A stretch of 42,567 bases of DNA from a bacterium (GCA_023267635.1 JAHFMX010000009.1:1-42567); one strand, 5' to 3'; positions 33,144-40,812 are shown, numbered from the stretch's first letter. Numbers and translations: made by a program. Notes: generated by a model not told the origin, from the letters alone.

Positions 33144-33349
33144 ATCTCAAACTCCATGTTGTAAATTTTTATGTTGTTTAGTATACACTTAGGAAGAATA
33201 ATATCATCTTCATCAGGACGACTTCTTAATTCATCCTCGCTGTAACTAGAGGTTATCCAATAGCATTCAGGAGTTTCTCTTGCAATAACTCCTGCAATAG
33301 CTTCAGGTGGTTTATAAAGTGTAATAGCTGTTAGTACTCGTAAAGTCAT
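33140..33349 (-). CDS. Small hypothetical protein, 69 aa, paralogue of neighbour
   Basis: ATG at 33349 overlaps the stop of the upstream gene. The 69 residues contain ECYWITSSYSEDEL and an acidic run RPDEDD, followed by IKIYNMEFE at the end; the order matches the adjacent gene at 32943. It begins with VLTAITLYKPPEAIAGVIA. It belongs to a run of tiny coupled genes between the nuclease and recombinase, so a role in recombination or anti-defence is possible but not shown. Confidence 0.65.
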   Translation of the reverse strand: MTLRVLTAITLYKPPEAIAGVIARETPECYWITSSYSEDELRSRPDEDDIILPKCILNNIKIYNMEFEI

Positions 33350-33579
33350 CCAAGTTTTTCTCCAAATTCTACTTTATCTTCTATAGAAATGCTTAATGGT
33401 AGTACTGTAGGAGATAGAGGTAAACAAATAATTATTTCTATATAGCCTTCAGTACTAGCTATTTTACCTGGTTCCAATCCAGAGCAATGTTTAGTAGCAC
33501 TATATTCAATCTGTGAATATGCAATTTCTGTTTTTGGATCGTAATTCTGAAGTTCGATCTGTAAGTCACGAATTGTCAT
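33346..33579 (-). CDS. Small hypothetical protein, 77 aa
   Basis: A coupled gene (ATGA on both sides) for 77 residues. It starts TIRDLQIELQNYDPKTEIAYS, a phrase often seen at the start of small phage proteins ('V-x-D-L-I-x-x-L-x-x-x-D-P-x-x-x-V'), which are of unknown role, then beta strands with a long hydrophobic stretch (YIEIIICLPLSPTVLPL). No catalytic residues are evident. Confidence 0.65.
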   Translation of the reverse strand: MTIRDLQIELQNYDPKTEIAYSQIEYSATKHCSGLEPGKIASTEGYIEIIICLPLSPTVLPLSISIEDKVEFGEKLG

Positions 33580-33896
33580 CTTTCTACTCCTTCTAGAAAC
33601 TTAGAAACTTTATCCTCAAATAGTGTTTGAAGTTTAGTTACTCTGAGTTTATCTTTTGGTTTCATCTTAGTTGTCTTTGTATTGTTTTCATATCCTGGAG
33701 CAATACAATTAGAACAGTGTGGTGTCTTATTATTAAGATCCCGTCGTTGAATAACATAATCGTCATGACAATAAGGACACTCTGCTCGTCGGCCAATAAC
33801 TAATTCTTTCTCCAAATAATGCTTACAATCTGGATGAATACATCTAAAATAAGTCGGTCTATTCTTGATCCGTTGATAGATGTGGAAGTGCTTCAT
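33576..33896 (-). CDS. Zinc-ribbon protein, 106 aa
   Basis: Coupled at its end to the next gene by an ATGA overlap, and overlapping the RecB-like gene upstream by 38 bases. It has three Cys pairs: CIHPDC, CPYC and CSNC, in a 45-residue N-terminal span with YFRCIHPDCKH at the start; this is the arrangement of one or two zinc ribbons. The C-terminus is a basic helix (KPKDKLRVTKLQTLFEDKVSKFL). It may bind nucleic acid, or serve as an accessory of the nuclease encoded just upstream. Not assigned to a known family. Confidence 0.7.
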   Translation of the reverse strand: MKHFHIYQRIKNRPTYFRCIHPDCKHYLEKELVIGRRAECPYCHDDYVIQRRDLNNKTPHCSNCIAPGYENNTKTTKMKPKDKLRVTKLQTLFEDKVSKFLEGVER

Positions 33897-34737
33897 CTTT
33901 AACCTCCCATGACTGGTAATGCCGAGATTTAAACTCTCTATTTATCAAATCTTTTCTTATCCAATCTTCACTAGCTTCACATAATTTCTTATAGGCACAT
34001 ACTCCATACTTTCCAGTACATTGCCAACTTTTCAATCGTTCTCGATCCTTAAGAATCTTAAAGAACCATTGAATAGTTTCATTCTGCCAAGTTTCTATCT
34101 GTTGTTTAGAAAACCTTTGTGGCACACGTCTAAACCAATCTTCAGGCTTTCCAGTAGTTTGAAGCCCGAAATAGTTATAAATAAATATATCTATTTCACT
34201 AGCCCAACAGTAACCAAGAGCTTGATTGTTGAATGGATAGATATTGTCATGTCTGGACTGGCTCTTATGATCGGCATGTACTAATTTGTTCATCTCTTTA
34301 TCAATATAACCTGTCCAATCTGGTCGTCCTTCATAGACAAATAAGTGAGAATCATCTTCGTAGATTGTCTTACTATAACCTTCTTCAACAGCTATAGTCA
34401 CCCATGATTCTTTCTGATAGAATTTCCAGTATTGGAGCATTCTCATCTCTAAGAATGGCATAAGTTCTTTATCGTCTCTAATAGGATTAGATTCGTTATA
34501 GAGAGTCGTTTGAATAACATTCCAGACATTATCTTTATTTAGTTTGTCATTTATCTGGAGTGTATAGTAGCGTTCAAGTAGAGTAGAGATTAAAGTACCC
34601 TTTGCAAATGGCAAGTATGTCATAGCTGGTTCTAGATTCTGAATGTTAGTATAACCAAATAGTTGAGGACATTTTTGATAGTCAGAAAGTCCATGACTAT
34701 TTAGTATCAATGTTTTTTTCGGTATGTAAATTTCCAT
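33859..34737 (-). CDS. RecB/Cas4-like PD-(D/E)XK nuclease
   Basis: The 292-residue protein shows the PDDEXK order: SDYQKCPQLFGYTNI near the N-terminus, then the active-site region GRPDWTGYIDKEMNKLVHADHKSQS (Asp and DxK, about residues 138-162), and NQALGYCWAS (the QxxxY motif). A Cys in the first motif and three in CTGKYGVCAYKKLC could hold a 4Fe-4S cluster, as in Cas4 and AddB-type nucleases. It probably trims DNA ends for the Sak4-like annealing protein. ATG 34737 overlaps the upstream gene by 41 bases. Confidence 0.8.
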   Translation of the reverse strand: MEIYIPKKTLILNSHGLSDYQKCPQLFGYTNIQNLEPAMTYLPFAKGTLISTLLERYYTLQINDKLNKDNVWNVIQTTLYNESNPIRDDKELMPFLEMRMLQYWKFYQKESWVTIAVEEGYSKTIYEDDSHLFVYEGRPDWTGYIDKEMNKLVHADHKSQSRHDNIYPFNNQALGYCWASEIDIFIYNYFGLQTTGKPEDWFRRVPQRFSKQQIETWQNETIQWFFKILKDRERLKSWQCTGKYGVCAYKKLCEASEDWIRKDLINREFKSRHYQSWEVKDEALPHLSTDQE

Positions 34738-34879
34738 TTTGTATTTCGTTCCTTTTACGTTGTAAAACTTCTCCGACTAATTGTGAAAGTTTAATTCCTT
34801 GAAGAACAGCTTGATGTTGCCACCATAGCAATGTCTCTTTTGAGACTGCTATCGAAATGGTTCTATTTTTAAAGCTCAT
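34697..34879 (-). CDS. Ribbon-helix-helix-like small DNA-binding protein
   Basis: The 60-residue protein starts FKNRTISIAVSKETLLWWQHQAVLQGIKLSQLVGEVLQRK, with a short strand followed by two helices and the 'G-(x)-S-x-L-V-x-x-x-L' turn of ribbon-helix-helix proteins. It is a candidate regulator of this operon, in which it lies. ATG at 34879 directly follows the preceding stop. Its last 41 bases overlap the nuclease gene. The family is suggested by pattern only. Confidence 0.6.
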   Translation of the reverse strand: MSFKNRTISIAVSKETLLWWQHQAVLQGIKLSQLVGEVLQRKRNEIQNGNLHTEKNIDTK

Positions 34880-35158
34880 TTATTTAATGCAAATTACATC
34901 ATGTTCAGCCCATAGTACTTTGGGATTGCCGCCATTTTTTATACACTGTTCTACCCTAATACTATCTATCCTCATCTTTTCTTCAACAATCTTTTTAGTT
35001 AATGTCCATACATCAACTAATAGACAAATCAAAAGTACGAATGTTATAGATAACATTACATGAACTAGTTTGAAATTAGATGGATCTTTTTTATTTTCTA
35101 GTCCCATCGCTTCATCTATGAACTGATTAGCATTTATTGGATTATCTAAAGTTTTCAT
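34880..35158 (-). CDS. Membrane-anchored small protein, 92 aa
   Basis: ATG at 35158 overlaps the upstream stop by ATGA. A single hydrophobic helix (VHVMLSITFVLLICLLVDVW, about residues 32-51) follows a polar N-terminus; the C-terminal part has a Lys/Glu helix and two Cys (CIKNGG, VICIK) that could form a disulfide outside. A protein with one membrane segment in an early operon may act against the host envelope or superinfecting phage, but this is not supported by any motif. Confidence 0.65.
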   Translation of the reverse strand: MKTLDNPINANQFIDEAMGLENKKDPSNFKLVHVMLSITFVLLICLLVDVWTLTKKIVEEKMRIDSIRVEQCIKNGGNPKVLWAEHDVICIK

Positions 35159-35817
35159 TCTATCATTCTCCCTTGCTGATTAGTTTTAATTCCTGGTCTT
35201 ATTTGAGCATTCTGTCCACTTTGACGGCCGCTCTCTTCACCATAAGAACCTATTGAAATTGCTGGCATATTTACAAGCTTATAAGCTAAATTAGCAGCTT
35301 CATCAACTTTATCATACAATACCAAACCTGGTTCATTATTCTTTAGTTTACCAAATTTATCATAAATAGCTATTGCAAAGCTATTCCAAAAAACGGGTTT
35401 AAGCCCTATTGTTCTATACTTCTTATAAGCTTCCTTATAGTCACTAATACCTTGTATTAGTATACAATCACAAGTATACTTAATAATCTCAAGGTTTGTT
35501 GGGAATCCCCATAGATCAATTCGTTCATGCTGTCCAATAACATGAATAGCTTTTCCTCCAAGGATTTTGGCTATTGTGTTAGCAACAGAAGCTAATGACT
35601 GATAGATAGATTCAGTACCTTTAAGGGAGTCCGGAGGTTCATAGATACTTCGTATAACTTTAGTCTCTTCTTGATCTATTTGCTCAAACTTCTCAATGTT
35701 AAACTTGGTCATTAGAATCTGAGCTTTAGCCACTGCTAGTTTAGCTTCAGATTCGTTTGGACTAGCAGCCAGAGCTAACAGCTTTTTTATCTTATCAAGT
35801 GCTTCATCTTTTGTCAT
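35155..35817 (-). CDS. DUF2786-like protein
   Basis: The 220 residues begin with DEALDKIKKLLALAASPNESEAKLAVAKAQILMTKFNIE, the complete DUF2786 signature ('K-I-x-K-L-L-x-L-A-x-S-x-x-x-x-E-A-x-x-A-x-x-K-A-Q-x-L-M'). A C-terminal domain with IYDKFGKL and VDEAANLAYK follows, as in related phage proteins of unknown role. No enzyme residues can be assigned. It lies between the Nmad1-like gene and a membrane protein. Confidence 0.8.
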   Translation of the reverse strand: MTKDEALDKIKKLLALAASPNESEAKLAVAKAQILMTKFNIEKFEQIDQEETKVIRSIYEPPDSLKGTESIYQSLASVANTIAKILGGKAIHVIGQHERIDLWGFPTNLEIIKYTCDCILIQGISDYKEAYKKYRTIGLKPVFWNSFAIAIYDKFGKLKNNEPGLVLYDKVDEAANLAYKLVNMPAISIGSYGEESGRQSGQNAQIRPGIKTNQQGRMIE

Positions 35818-35840
35818 AGTTTTTGCCTAACCAGGGATTC

Positions 35841-36191
35841 TTATTCATCTAGATTAAGTTCGTCAATATCTGGATCAATAACACTTCTTCTCCATGCTAT
35901 TAAAATAGCTGTATAACCAATAAGATCAATACAGGTATCTTCAAAGGACTCATTTTGAACAGCTGGTCCTGTACCTTCTGTTGTTTCTTTAAAATGGAGT
36001 CTTGAAAGTCTAGCAACTTTGTCATAGAGACGAGACATTATCCCTTCTTTTACAGAAATAGCTGCAAATCTAGCCGATTCTCTAAAGTTTTCAAACCCGT
36101 CAGGATTACCTCCTGAATAATCCTGATTCTTTTTTTCAAGAAGTGTTTGAATCTCATCAAAGAGTTGTTTAGTGTGACTCACAAGGTGCAT
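35841..36191 (-). CDS. Nmad1-like (DUF1599) nucleotide modification-associated protein
   Basis: The 116 residues show EKKNQDYSGGNPDGFENF, RLYDKVARLSRL and the C-terminal NESFEDTCIDLIGYTAILI, which together match the Nmad1/DUF1599 pattern ('K-N-x-D-Y ... F-x-N-F ... D-K-x-x-R-L ... E-S-x-x-D-T-x-x-D-x-x-x-Y'). The family was named for its association with phage nucleotide-modification genes; its chemistry is not settled. It may bind or process a nucleotide. No thymidylate synthase or other modification enzyme was found nearby. Confidence 0.8.
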   Translation of the reverse strand: MHLVSHTKQLFDEIQTLLEKKNQDYSGGNPDGFENFRESARFAAISVKEGIMSRLYDKVARLSRLHFKETTEGTGPAVQNESFEDTCIDLIGYTAILIAWRRSVIDPDIDELNLDE

Positions 36192-36400
36192 TAGGTTAAT
36201 CTCCCATCTATAGGTAGGATTATATTTCGTTTCTTACTGAAAGTAACAATAGGAAGCGAACGAGTCACTTGCACTTTATTACTTTCTGAATGTTGTACAA
36301 TTAGTTCGATTACTTTATCTTGGTCTCGAACTATATTTTCTACTTTCCGACTTTCTTCGTAGAAGAAAACTAGTTCTAGTTTTACAATATGTTGATTCAT
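36191..36400 (-). CDS. Hypothetical protein, 69 aa
   Basis: Start at ATG 36400 makes a TAATG overlap with the tiny membrane peptide gene upstream; a TTG at 36409 in the same frame is less likely. The 69 residues are beta-type (IVKLELVFFYEESRKVENIV, VQVTRSLPIVTFSKKRNIILPI), with no membrane segment. It overlaps the Nmad1-like gene by one base. No family recognised. Confidence 0.65.
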   Translation of the reverse strand: MNQHIVKLELVFFYEESRKVENIVRDQDKVIELIVQHSESNKVQVTRSLPIVTFSKKRNIILPIDGRLT

Positions 36401-36480
36401 TAGTACCAATATCTCCTACACGTCCAAGCAATCACCAATAACATGATTGCTATTATCAAGTGTCCAAAGTCTGCTATCAT
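36400..36480 (-). CDS. 26-residue single-span membrane peptide
   Basis: ATG at 36480 has AGGAG six bases upstream, within the stop of the preceding gene, and TAA 36402-36400 overlaps the next start by TAATG. The peptide is MIADFG, then a hydrophobic helix (HLIIAIMLLVIAW), then a basic aromatic tail (CRRYWY). The good ribosome site and tight coupling on both sides support translation. Small hydrophobic peptides of this shape are easily missed; a membrane role is inferred. Confidence 0.55.
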   Translation of the reverse strand: MIADFGHLIIAIMLLVIAWTCRRYWY

Positions 36481-36481
36481 T

Positions 36482-36679
36482 TTATTCTCCTGTTGATTCA
36501 AGCCAAATGACTTGTTTAGTTCTAATAGTTACTGGATTAGCTGGATTACTATTGTCTAGCAAAGTCTCAGCTTGGTCTAGCTCAATCTTATGGCTTAGAG
36601 CTATCTTTAGGATAGCTTCCGTTCGAGACAATTCTCGTAGATTATCAAAACCATGATTGAATAGCATTATTCTGTGCAT
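36482..36679 (-). CDS. Hypothetical protein, 65 aa
   Basis: A 65-residue protein whose start overlaps the end of the upstream gene by 35 bases. It has an N-terminal helix-like region (FDNLRELSRTEAILKIALSHKIELDQAETLLDN) and a beta-type end (PVTIRTKQVIWLES). There may be an alternative start at M5 (ATG 36667). Its stop lies at the ribosome site of the next gene. No known family is recognised. Confidence 0.6.
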   Translation of the reverse strand: MHRIMLFNHGFDNLRELSRTEAILKIALSHKIELDQAETLLDNSNPANPVTIRTKQVIWLESTGE

Positions 36680-37259
36680 GTAAATTCTTTTCTTGCCTTA
36701 AACGTCCATAATATACAGCGGTATCACTCCAACTACTATAAGAGGTTACTTCATCGATTTGAAGATTTATGGATTCTAAAAACTGTTTAACAATACTAAA
36801 GTTGTAAATTCCATAAGGTCTCATAATCCTAACTATATTATTTTGGATTCTTATTACACAACGACCTAAAAATTTACCACTTTTATCTGGAGTATATAAA
36901 AGTGCGGAATATCTATCCTCACATATATACTTTGGTATATCACTTCGTGAATGATTAACTGCAAGGCAACTAGTAAAGTGAGGAGTATCGCTTAGACGAA
37001 GAAAGTCATTATAGCGACAACTTAGCTTAACTTGGATTGGTTGTACCTTGCAAATTTTAGAGATTTCATCGCTTAAAAGCTTTTTAGATTTAAGTAACCA
37101 TCGAGAGAATGCTAGTTTAGAACCGCTCTTAGACCATTCTAAGTAGAGAGGGTTGTCCGGAACAAACGAGTACCAACCTTCTAAGGCTAATAGCTCTTTA
37201 GCTCTAGGCGCAAAGGCTACGTATTCGTATTGATACTCTTGTTTTCTTTGAGTCAGCAT
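36645..37259 (-). CDS. Hypothetical protein, about 204 aa
   Basis: ATG at 37259 starts just below a hairpin; an in-frame GTG at 37274 lies inside that hairpin stem. The protein has about 204 residues with many aromatics and conserved-looking Cys (CRYND, CLAVN, CEDRY, CVIRI). The mixed alpha/beta sequence (LSCRYNDFLRL, ALLYTPDKSGKFLGRCVIRIQNN) may be an enzyme, but I cannot name one. It is the first gene after the SNF2 helicase and a repeat-bearing gap. Confidence 0.7.
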   Translation of the reverse strand: MLTQRKQEYQYEYVAFAPRAKELLALEGWYSFVPDNPLYLEWSKSGSKLAFSRWLLKSKKLLSDEISKICKVQPIQVKLSCRYNDFLRLSDTPHFTSCLAVNHSRSDIPKYICEDRYSALLYTPDKSGKFLGRCVIRIQNNIVRIMRPYGIYNFSIVKQFLESINLQIDEVTSYSSWSDTAVYYGRLRQEKNLHAQNNAIQSWF

Positions 37260-37264
37260 TTTTA

Positions 37265-37292
37265 TAAGTAGCACTCTAATGAATGCTACTTA
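37265..37292. other. Hairpin at the start of the 36645-37259 gene
   Basis: TAAGTAGCA at 37265-37273 pairs with TGCTACTTA at 37284-37292 around a ten-base loop, a nine-base-pair stem. Read leftward it lies immediately before ATG 37259 and includes GTG 37274, so it could act on translation of that gene or as a weak terminator of the helicase transcript. Confidence 0.45.
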
Positions 37293-37354
37293 AAAAACTC
37301 TCACTCGTTACCTAGTTCCCGAAGGATAAGGCATAACATCCGAAAATATAATAT

Positions 37355-37394
37355 AATCTAATCTAATCTAATCTAATCTAATCTAATTTAATCT
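37355..37394. repeat. Pentanucleotide tandem repeat (AATCT)n
   Basis: Six perfect AATCT units (37355-37384) are followed by AATTT and one more AATCT, eight units in all, in the 160-base gap between helicase and downstream genes. It lies in AT-rich DNA just beside ATATAATATAAT. It may be a slippage-prone spacer or a set of binding sites. Confidence 0.85.
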
Positions 37395-37434
37395 ATCATA
37401 ATGTTCAGTTCTATTCCAATCTCTATGGATAATG

Positions 37435-39303
37435 TTATCCAACATACTTCATCCTCTTTTGAACCATCGATTCTGCCAGTTCCAACATGAACTTATTGTC
37501 AATGGCGAAGTCTTGATCGAGTACAGAACCTGAGATTTGACCAGTTAGCTTGACTCGTTCATCGTAGTATTCATCGATTGTTTCTTTTGCCATTACATAA
37601 TCGATTACTACTTTTTCAACAGAGCCGATTCGATGAAAACGACCTTCGAATTGATCCTCAATCGACTTGTTCCATTCTCGTTCCATCATTACTACATTAG
37701 GGCAGAATTGAATGTCTAATCCTATGCCCGCACCAATGATACTTGCTATTATGACTCTTCTATCGTCATTGGTTCTAAACGTATTGATTCGATCCATCTT
37801 AATAGCTGCGCCTTCGTCACTTATTTCTAAAGGTCGATATTCAGCTAGTAATTGAGCTAACTTTTGACGAACTAGCGTATGGTGTGTTCCAATACAAATC
37901 TTCCCTTCAGTGTTTTCAAGAAACTCTACTATTTGATCGGCTATCACTCGGACTTTTGCGACTCCTACTAGATGTCTCATTTGTGACATAATAGCAAGTA
38001 AGGTTACCGATTGTCCCATCTTAGACCGGATAGACTGAATTAGTTCTTCTAATTCATCCAAAAGTTTGTTGTAACCTTTGATGAATCCCTCTTGATCGTT
38101 TAGAGAGATATAGGTGTAGTTCACCTGTTTTTCAGGCAAGTCTGTTAATACTTCAGACTTCCTTCGACGGATTATGTAATCCTTAGTTCGATTGAAGAAT
38201 GCCTGTTTACGAGTTTGATCTAATCCTAAGACCTTTCCATTCCGATCAATCGAACAATAGCTATCAAGCCAACGTCGATTAGGCCAGTGTTCATTATGGA
38301 TAATCGTGAGACTATTGAAGTACTCGCTGGTTCGATTGAGAATAGAAGTACCAGACAAGAGAATCTTGTAGGGAATCTTAGCAGATAATGAGAGAAGAGC
38401 ATTTGTACGATTCGCGTTATCGTTCTTAAATTGATGCGATTCATCGACTATCAGAGTTTTGAATCCGTAAGCTAATAGGTCTGTCAGTAGACCTTCTTTA
38501 GCTATCAGACTATTCGAGATTATATAGATATTCTGGCCTTCCATGACATAACCATTGTTACGTTGAATGAAAGGAATATCTTCAGTCGATTTGTACCTAT
38601 CAGAGTACCACTTCTTAAACTCATTCTGCCATTTGTAAATGAGTGAAGCAGGACAGATTACTAGACAAGGTGTTAGCAATTCTTGATTATAGCGAATAGC
38701 TCCAATAGCTTGAATGGTTTTTCCAAGTCCCATTTCATCGCCTATTAGGCAACGAAAACCGCTACGTTCAGTAAATTCGACTCCTGCCTGTTGATACGGA
38801 TAGAAGTCTGTCCATCGTTCATCCCTAATAGGTTCTACTTCTGGGTTATCAGGAGATAGTGGAATTGATGGTTCAGGTGGAGGAGGATTGATTACTGGCT
38901 CAGGTGTACTTGTCTTAAAAGCATTCTCAACTATATCAATGATATGTTTACATGCTAGATTTAATTGTACTCCTGGAAAAGTAATATATGTTAATCTAGT
39001 AACGATTGGTTGATAGCTTGTACATTTAGGACAGTAGTAACTATCCATAGTCGCGACACTATCAAGAAAGATTTGAAAGGGTTTCTTGGGGGATTTAACA
39101 ATAGGAAATTCTACTCCATAGAAAACTGGAGGTAGATAGTATGGGAGCCATTGGCTATTGTCGTAACTTCCATCGAAGGTGGGAGATACTAACCAACGTA
39201 GTTGTTCATTGTAGTGACCGCATCCCATTACGAACAAGTCCAACTTCTTACTTGAAATGTGACTTGTTATCGGACGTTCGAGTTTACATTTTTGGCAGTA
39301 CAT
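37435..39303 (-). CDS. SNF2-family helicase/translocase
   Basis: The 622 residues begin with two zinc-type Cys pairs (YCQKC, and YCPKC near residue 90) with further Cys/His, then a proline-rich linker. The SF2/SNF2 core follows: motif I IGDEMGLGKTIQ (about 188-198), Ia PASLIYKW, II VDESHQF (286-292), III LSGTSILN, and a second RecA domain with IGAGIGLDIQ and EDQFEGRFHRIG (motif VI). Length is about that of phage SNF2 proteins. It moves on double-stranded DNA, perhaps for replication, recombination or displacement of proteins. The N-terminal zinc part may recruit DNA. It is followed by a 160-base gap. Confidence 0.9.
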   Translation of the reverse strand: MYCQKCKLERPITSHISSKKLDLFVMGCGHYNEQLRWLVSPTFDGSYDNSQWLPYYLPPVFYGVEFPIVKSPKKPFQIFLDSVATMDSYYCPKCTSYQPIVTRLTYITFPGVQLNLACKHIIDIVENAFKTSTPEPVINPPPPEPSIPLSPDNPEVEPIRDERWTDFYPYQQAGVEFTERSGFRCLIGDEMGLGKTIQAIGAIRYNQELLTPCLVICPASLIYKWQNEFKKWYSDRYKSTEDIPFIQRNNGYVMEGQNIYIISNSLIAKEGLLTDLLAYGFKTLIVDESHQFKNDNANRTNALLSLSAKIPYKILLSGTSILNRTSEYFNSLTIIHNEHWPNRRWLDSYCSIDRNGKVLGLDQTRKQAFFNRTKDYIIRRRKSEVLTDLPEKQVNYTYISLNDQEGFIKGYNKLLDELEELIQSIRSKMGQSVTLLAIMSQMRHLVGVAKVRVIADQIVEFLENTEGKICIGTHHTLVRQKLAQLLAEYRPLEISDEGAAIKMDRINTFRTNDDRRVIIASIIGAGIGLDIQFCPNVVMMEREWNKSIEDQFEGRFHRIGSVEKVVIDYVMAKETIDEYYDERVKLTGQISGSVLDQDFAIDNKFMLELAESMVQKRMKYVG

Positions 39304-39313
39304 ATTTGATTCT

Positions 39314-39958
39314 TTAGCTATCTAAAATAGCTTGCCTTAGTTCCTGTTTGGACATTGTAGTGTAGTTGGGATACTTACTACCAAGTGATAAGTTGTGAAA
39401 AACAGCCAAAAGCTTAGTCTGTTCTTTATCCACGGGTTCTTTAGTAACTTTTGGTTTACTAGTTTTGGCAGGCTTTACTGCTACCAAACCAGTACTCTTT
39501 TGGTGAGAATCCTTGAGATTGGCTAGTTCAGAGCGACCTAGCTGAATCTTCTTAGCTTCTGCTATTCGCTTTAGTTGTGTAAAGCGCACGCTAGCAGCAT
39601 GTATCTCAGCCGATAGTTCCTCCAAACTCATATCAGTAGCCGCTTTGGAAATGAAATTTTTGGCTGGATCTTCAAGAGACCTCATCGCTTGATTACTGAA
39701 CTCGATTAGAGTATCGTGTTCTATAGCAGGGAGTCTTTCTACTGTTTTTTGAGTATCATCTTTTGGAATATCTAGTTTTTCGATGATAGTATCAGACGGG
39801 AGTAAACAAAATAGACAGACGTAAATATCAGACTCCTCTCGTTTAACCAACAGCCGAGCTGTTAGTTTGCACTCGTCAGCTCTATGCTTACACTTGGGAT
39901 TTTTGATTAGTTCCAAGGAACATTCACAGATTCGTCGGGTTAGTTGTAACGGTTGCAT
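39314..39958 (-). CDS. Cys-rich N-terminal protein, 214 aa
   Basis: The first 50 residues hold six Cys (CECSLELI, CKHRADEC, CLFC) in a zinc-finger-like spacing. A helical middle (about 85-140) and a Lys/Ser/Thr-rich linker follow, and the end is a small charged helix (TMSKQELRQAI). It is the first gene downstream of the promoter at 40042-40070 and precedes the SNF2 helicase by ten bases, so it may be an early regulator or a partner of that enzyme. No known family is recognised. Confidence 0.7.
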   Translation of the reverse strand: MQPLQLTRRICECSLELIKNPKCKHRADECKLTARLLVKREESDIYVCLFCLLPSDTIIEKLDIPKDDTQKTVERLPAIEHDTLIEFSNQAMRSLEDPAKNFISKAATDMSLEELSAEIHAASVRFTQLKRIAEAKKIQLGRSELANLKDSHQKSTGLVAVKPAKTSKPKVTKEPVDKEQTKLLAVFHNLSLGSKYPNYTTMSKQELRQAILDS

Positions 39959-39991
39959 TGTTCGCTATTTCCTCGAATTGCTATTAGCTTG

Positions 39992-40010
39992 CTAGTACCT
40001 TTAGTACTAG
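39992..40010. other. Small hairpin with AGTACT
   Basis: CTAGTAC at 39992-39998 pairs with GTACTAG at 40004-40010 around a five-base loop. It carries AGTACT, the same hexamer that is tandemly repeated at 42054-42113. It lies between the promoter at 40042-40070 and the gene at 39958, so it may be an operator-like site in the leader. Confidence 0.5.
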
Positions 40011-40041
40011 GTCTGACTGGACATAAGTCGAGTCATGTCTG

Positions 40042-40070
40042 ATCTTACGCTGATCTGAGAAGGATGTCAA
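40042..40070 (-). promoter_or_regulatory. Sigma-70-type leftward promoter for the 39314-39958 gene
   Basis: On the minus strand TTGACA (40070-40065) and TAAGAT (40047-40042) are separated by exactly 17 bases. The -35 hexamer is perfect and the -10 matches four of six consensus bases. It precedes ATG 39958 by about 84 bases and would drive the Cys-rich protein and SNF2 genes. The -35 is preceded by CTC, as in the promoter at 41396. Confidence 0.65.
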
Positions 40071-40373
40071 GAGCTAATTGCCTTTTAGAATCATGGAGAT
40101 AGGCATAGCCCCCTGTCCCGTTACCTTGATAAGGGGGCGCATGGTCGAGGAGGGGGGGTCAGCAAAGATGAAGGTGGTCTTAATGTGGTTATTTGTTACT
40201 TTTTGACTTGTTTACTAATTTTAGGATTATTTACTACTTTTAAAAGATGGTACATGATTCTCTAAATGTGTATATATATATAATAATATATTATATTAGA
40301 ACTAAGACCTTTGCTTGCAACGTCAAATTCTGCCACCAGGTCAAGGTGGTTCTCGACTTGCTTAATGTTTGCG

Positions 40374-40406
40374 CCCCCCCCCATCCTCGACCCCCCACCC
40401 ACCCCC
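40374..40406 (-). other. G-quadruplex-type motif on the minus strand
   Basis: Read on the minus strand, runs of five, three, six and nine G are joined by T, T and TCGAGGAT. Such tracts are striking in this AT-rich genome and fit the G-quadruplex pattern. A reverse-complement copy of the GGTCGAGGA core with seven more G stands at 40143-40158. Confidence 0.7.
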
Positions 40407-40634
40407 TTCCCTTATACGAGAAGGGGTAAGAGCTAACCTGTTGATTGTCATGAGGATACGCAAGAAAAGATCATGCAAACATCCATGCTATATCCGCTAG
40501 AGAACGGTCGTAGAGTGGATAGAATTCAATCACTGGTAGCTTTGTCGAGTAGTGATAACTCGAAAAAGTAGTTGCTACTTTCTGGCTAGGAGGTCCTACA
40601 AGGTGCCTCTTGGCTAGGGGAGTATGGTAGGAAG

Positions 40635-40685
40635 GCCCTGTCTTGCCCGATTGATCCTAGGGCCATCACAAGGGCAAGACAGGGC
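40635..40685. other. Perfect 14-bp stem hairpin
   Basis: GCCCTGTCTTGCCC at 40635-40648 is the exact reverse complement of 40672-40685, with a 23-base loop that itself contains CCTAGG. There is no T-run on either side, so it is not a classic terminator; a structured leader RNA or protein-binding site is more likely. Confidence 0.75.
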
Positions 40686-40812
40686 ATATCCTAGAGTCTA
40701 GAGGAAGGTCATTGGAGGAGGAGAAAGAGGGGTTGAGGGTATATAGAAGGATGCCGGCCGACAGGAAGGTCTCTGGGATGGAGGTAGTCACAAACGGTGA
40801 GCCTAGACGCAA

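Noticed and set aside
34857-35063. Rightward frame over the membrane-protein gene
   Set aside because: Antisense shadow of the coupled leftward genes.
40247-40429. Rightward 60-codon frame over the AT-rich core and C-runs
   Set aside because: Its Ile/Tyr run and Pro/His-rich end come from TA repeats and C-runs; no ribosome site.
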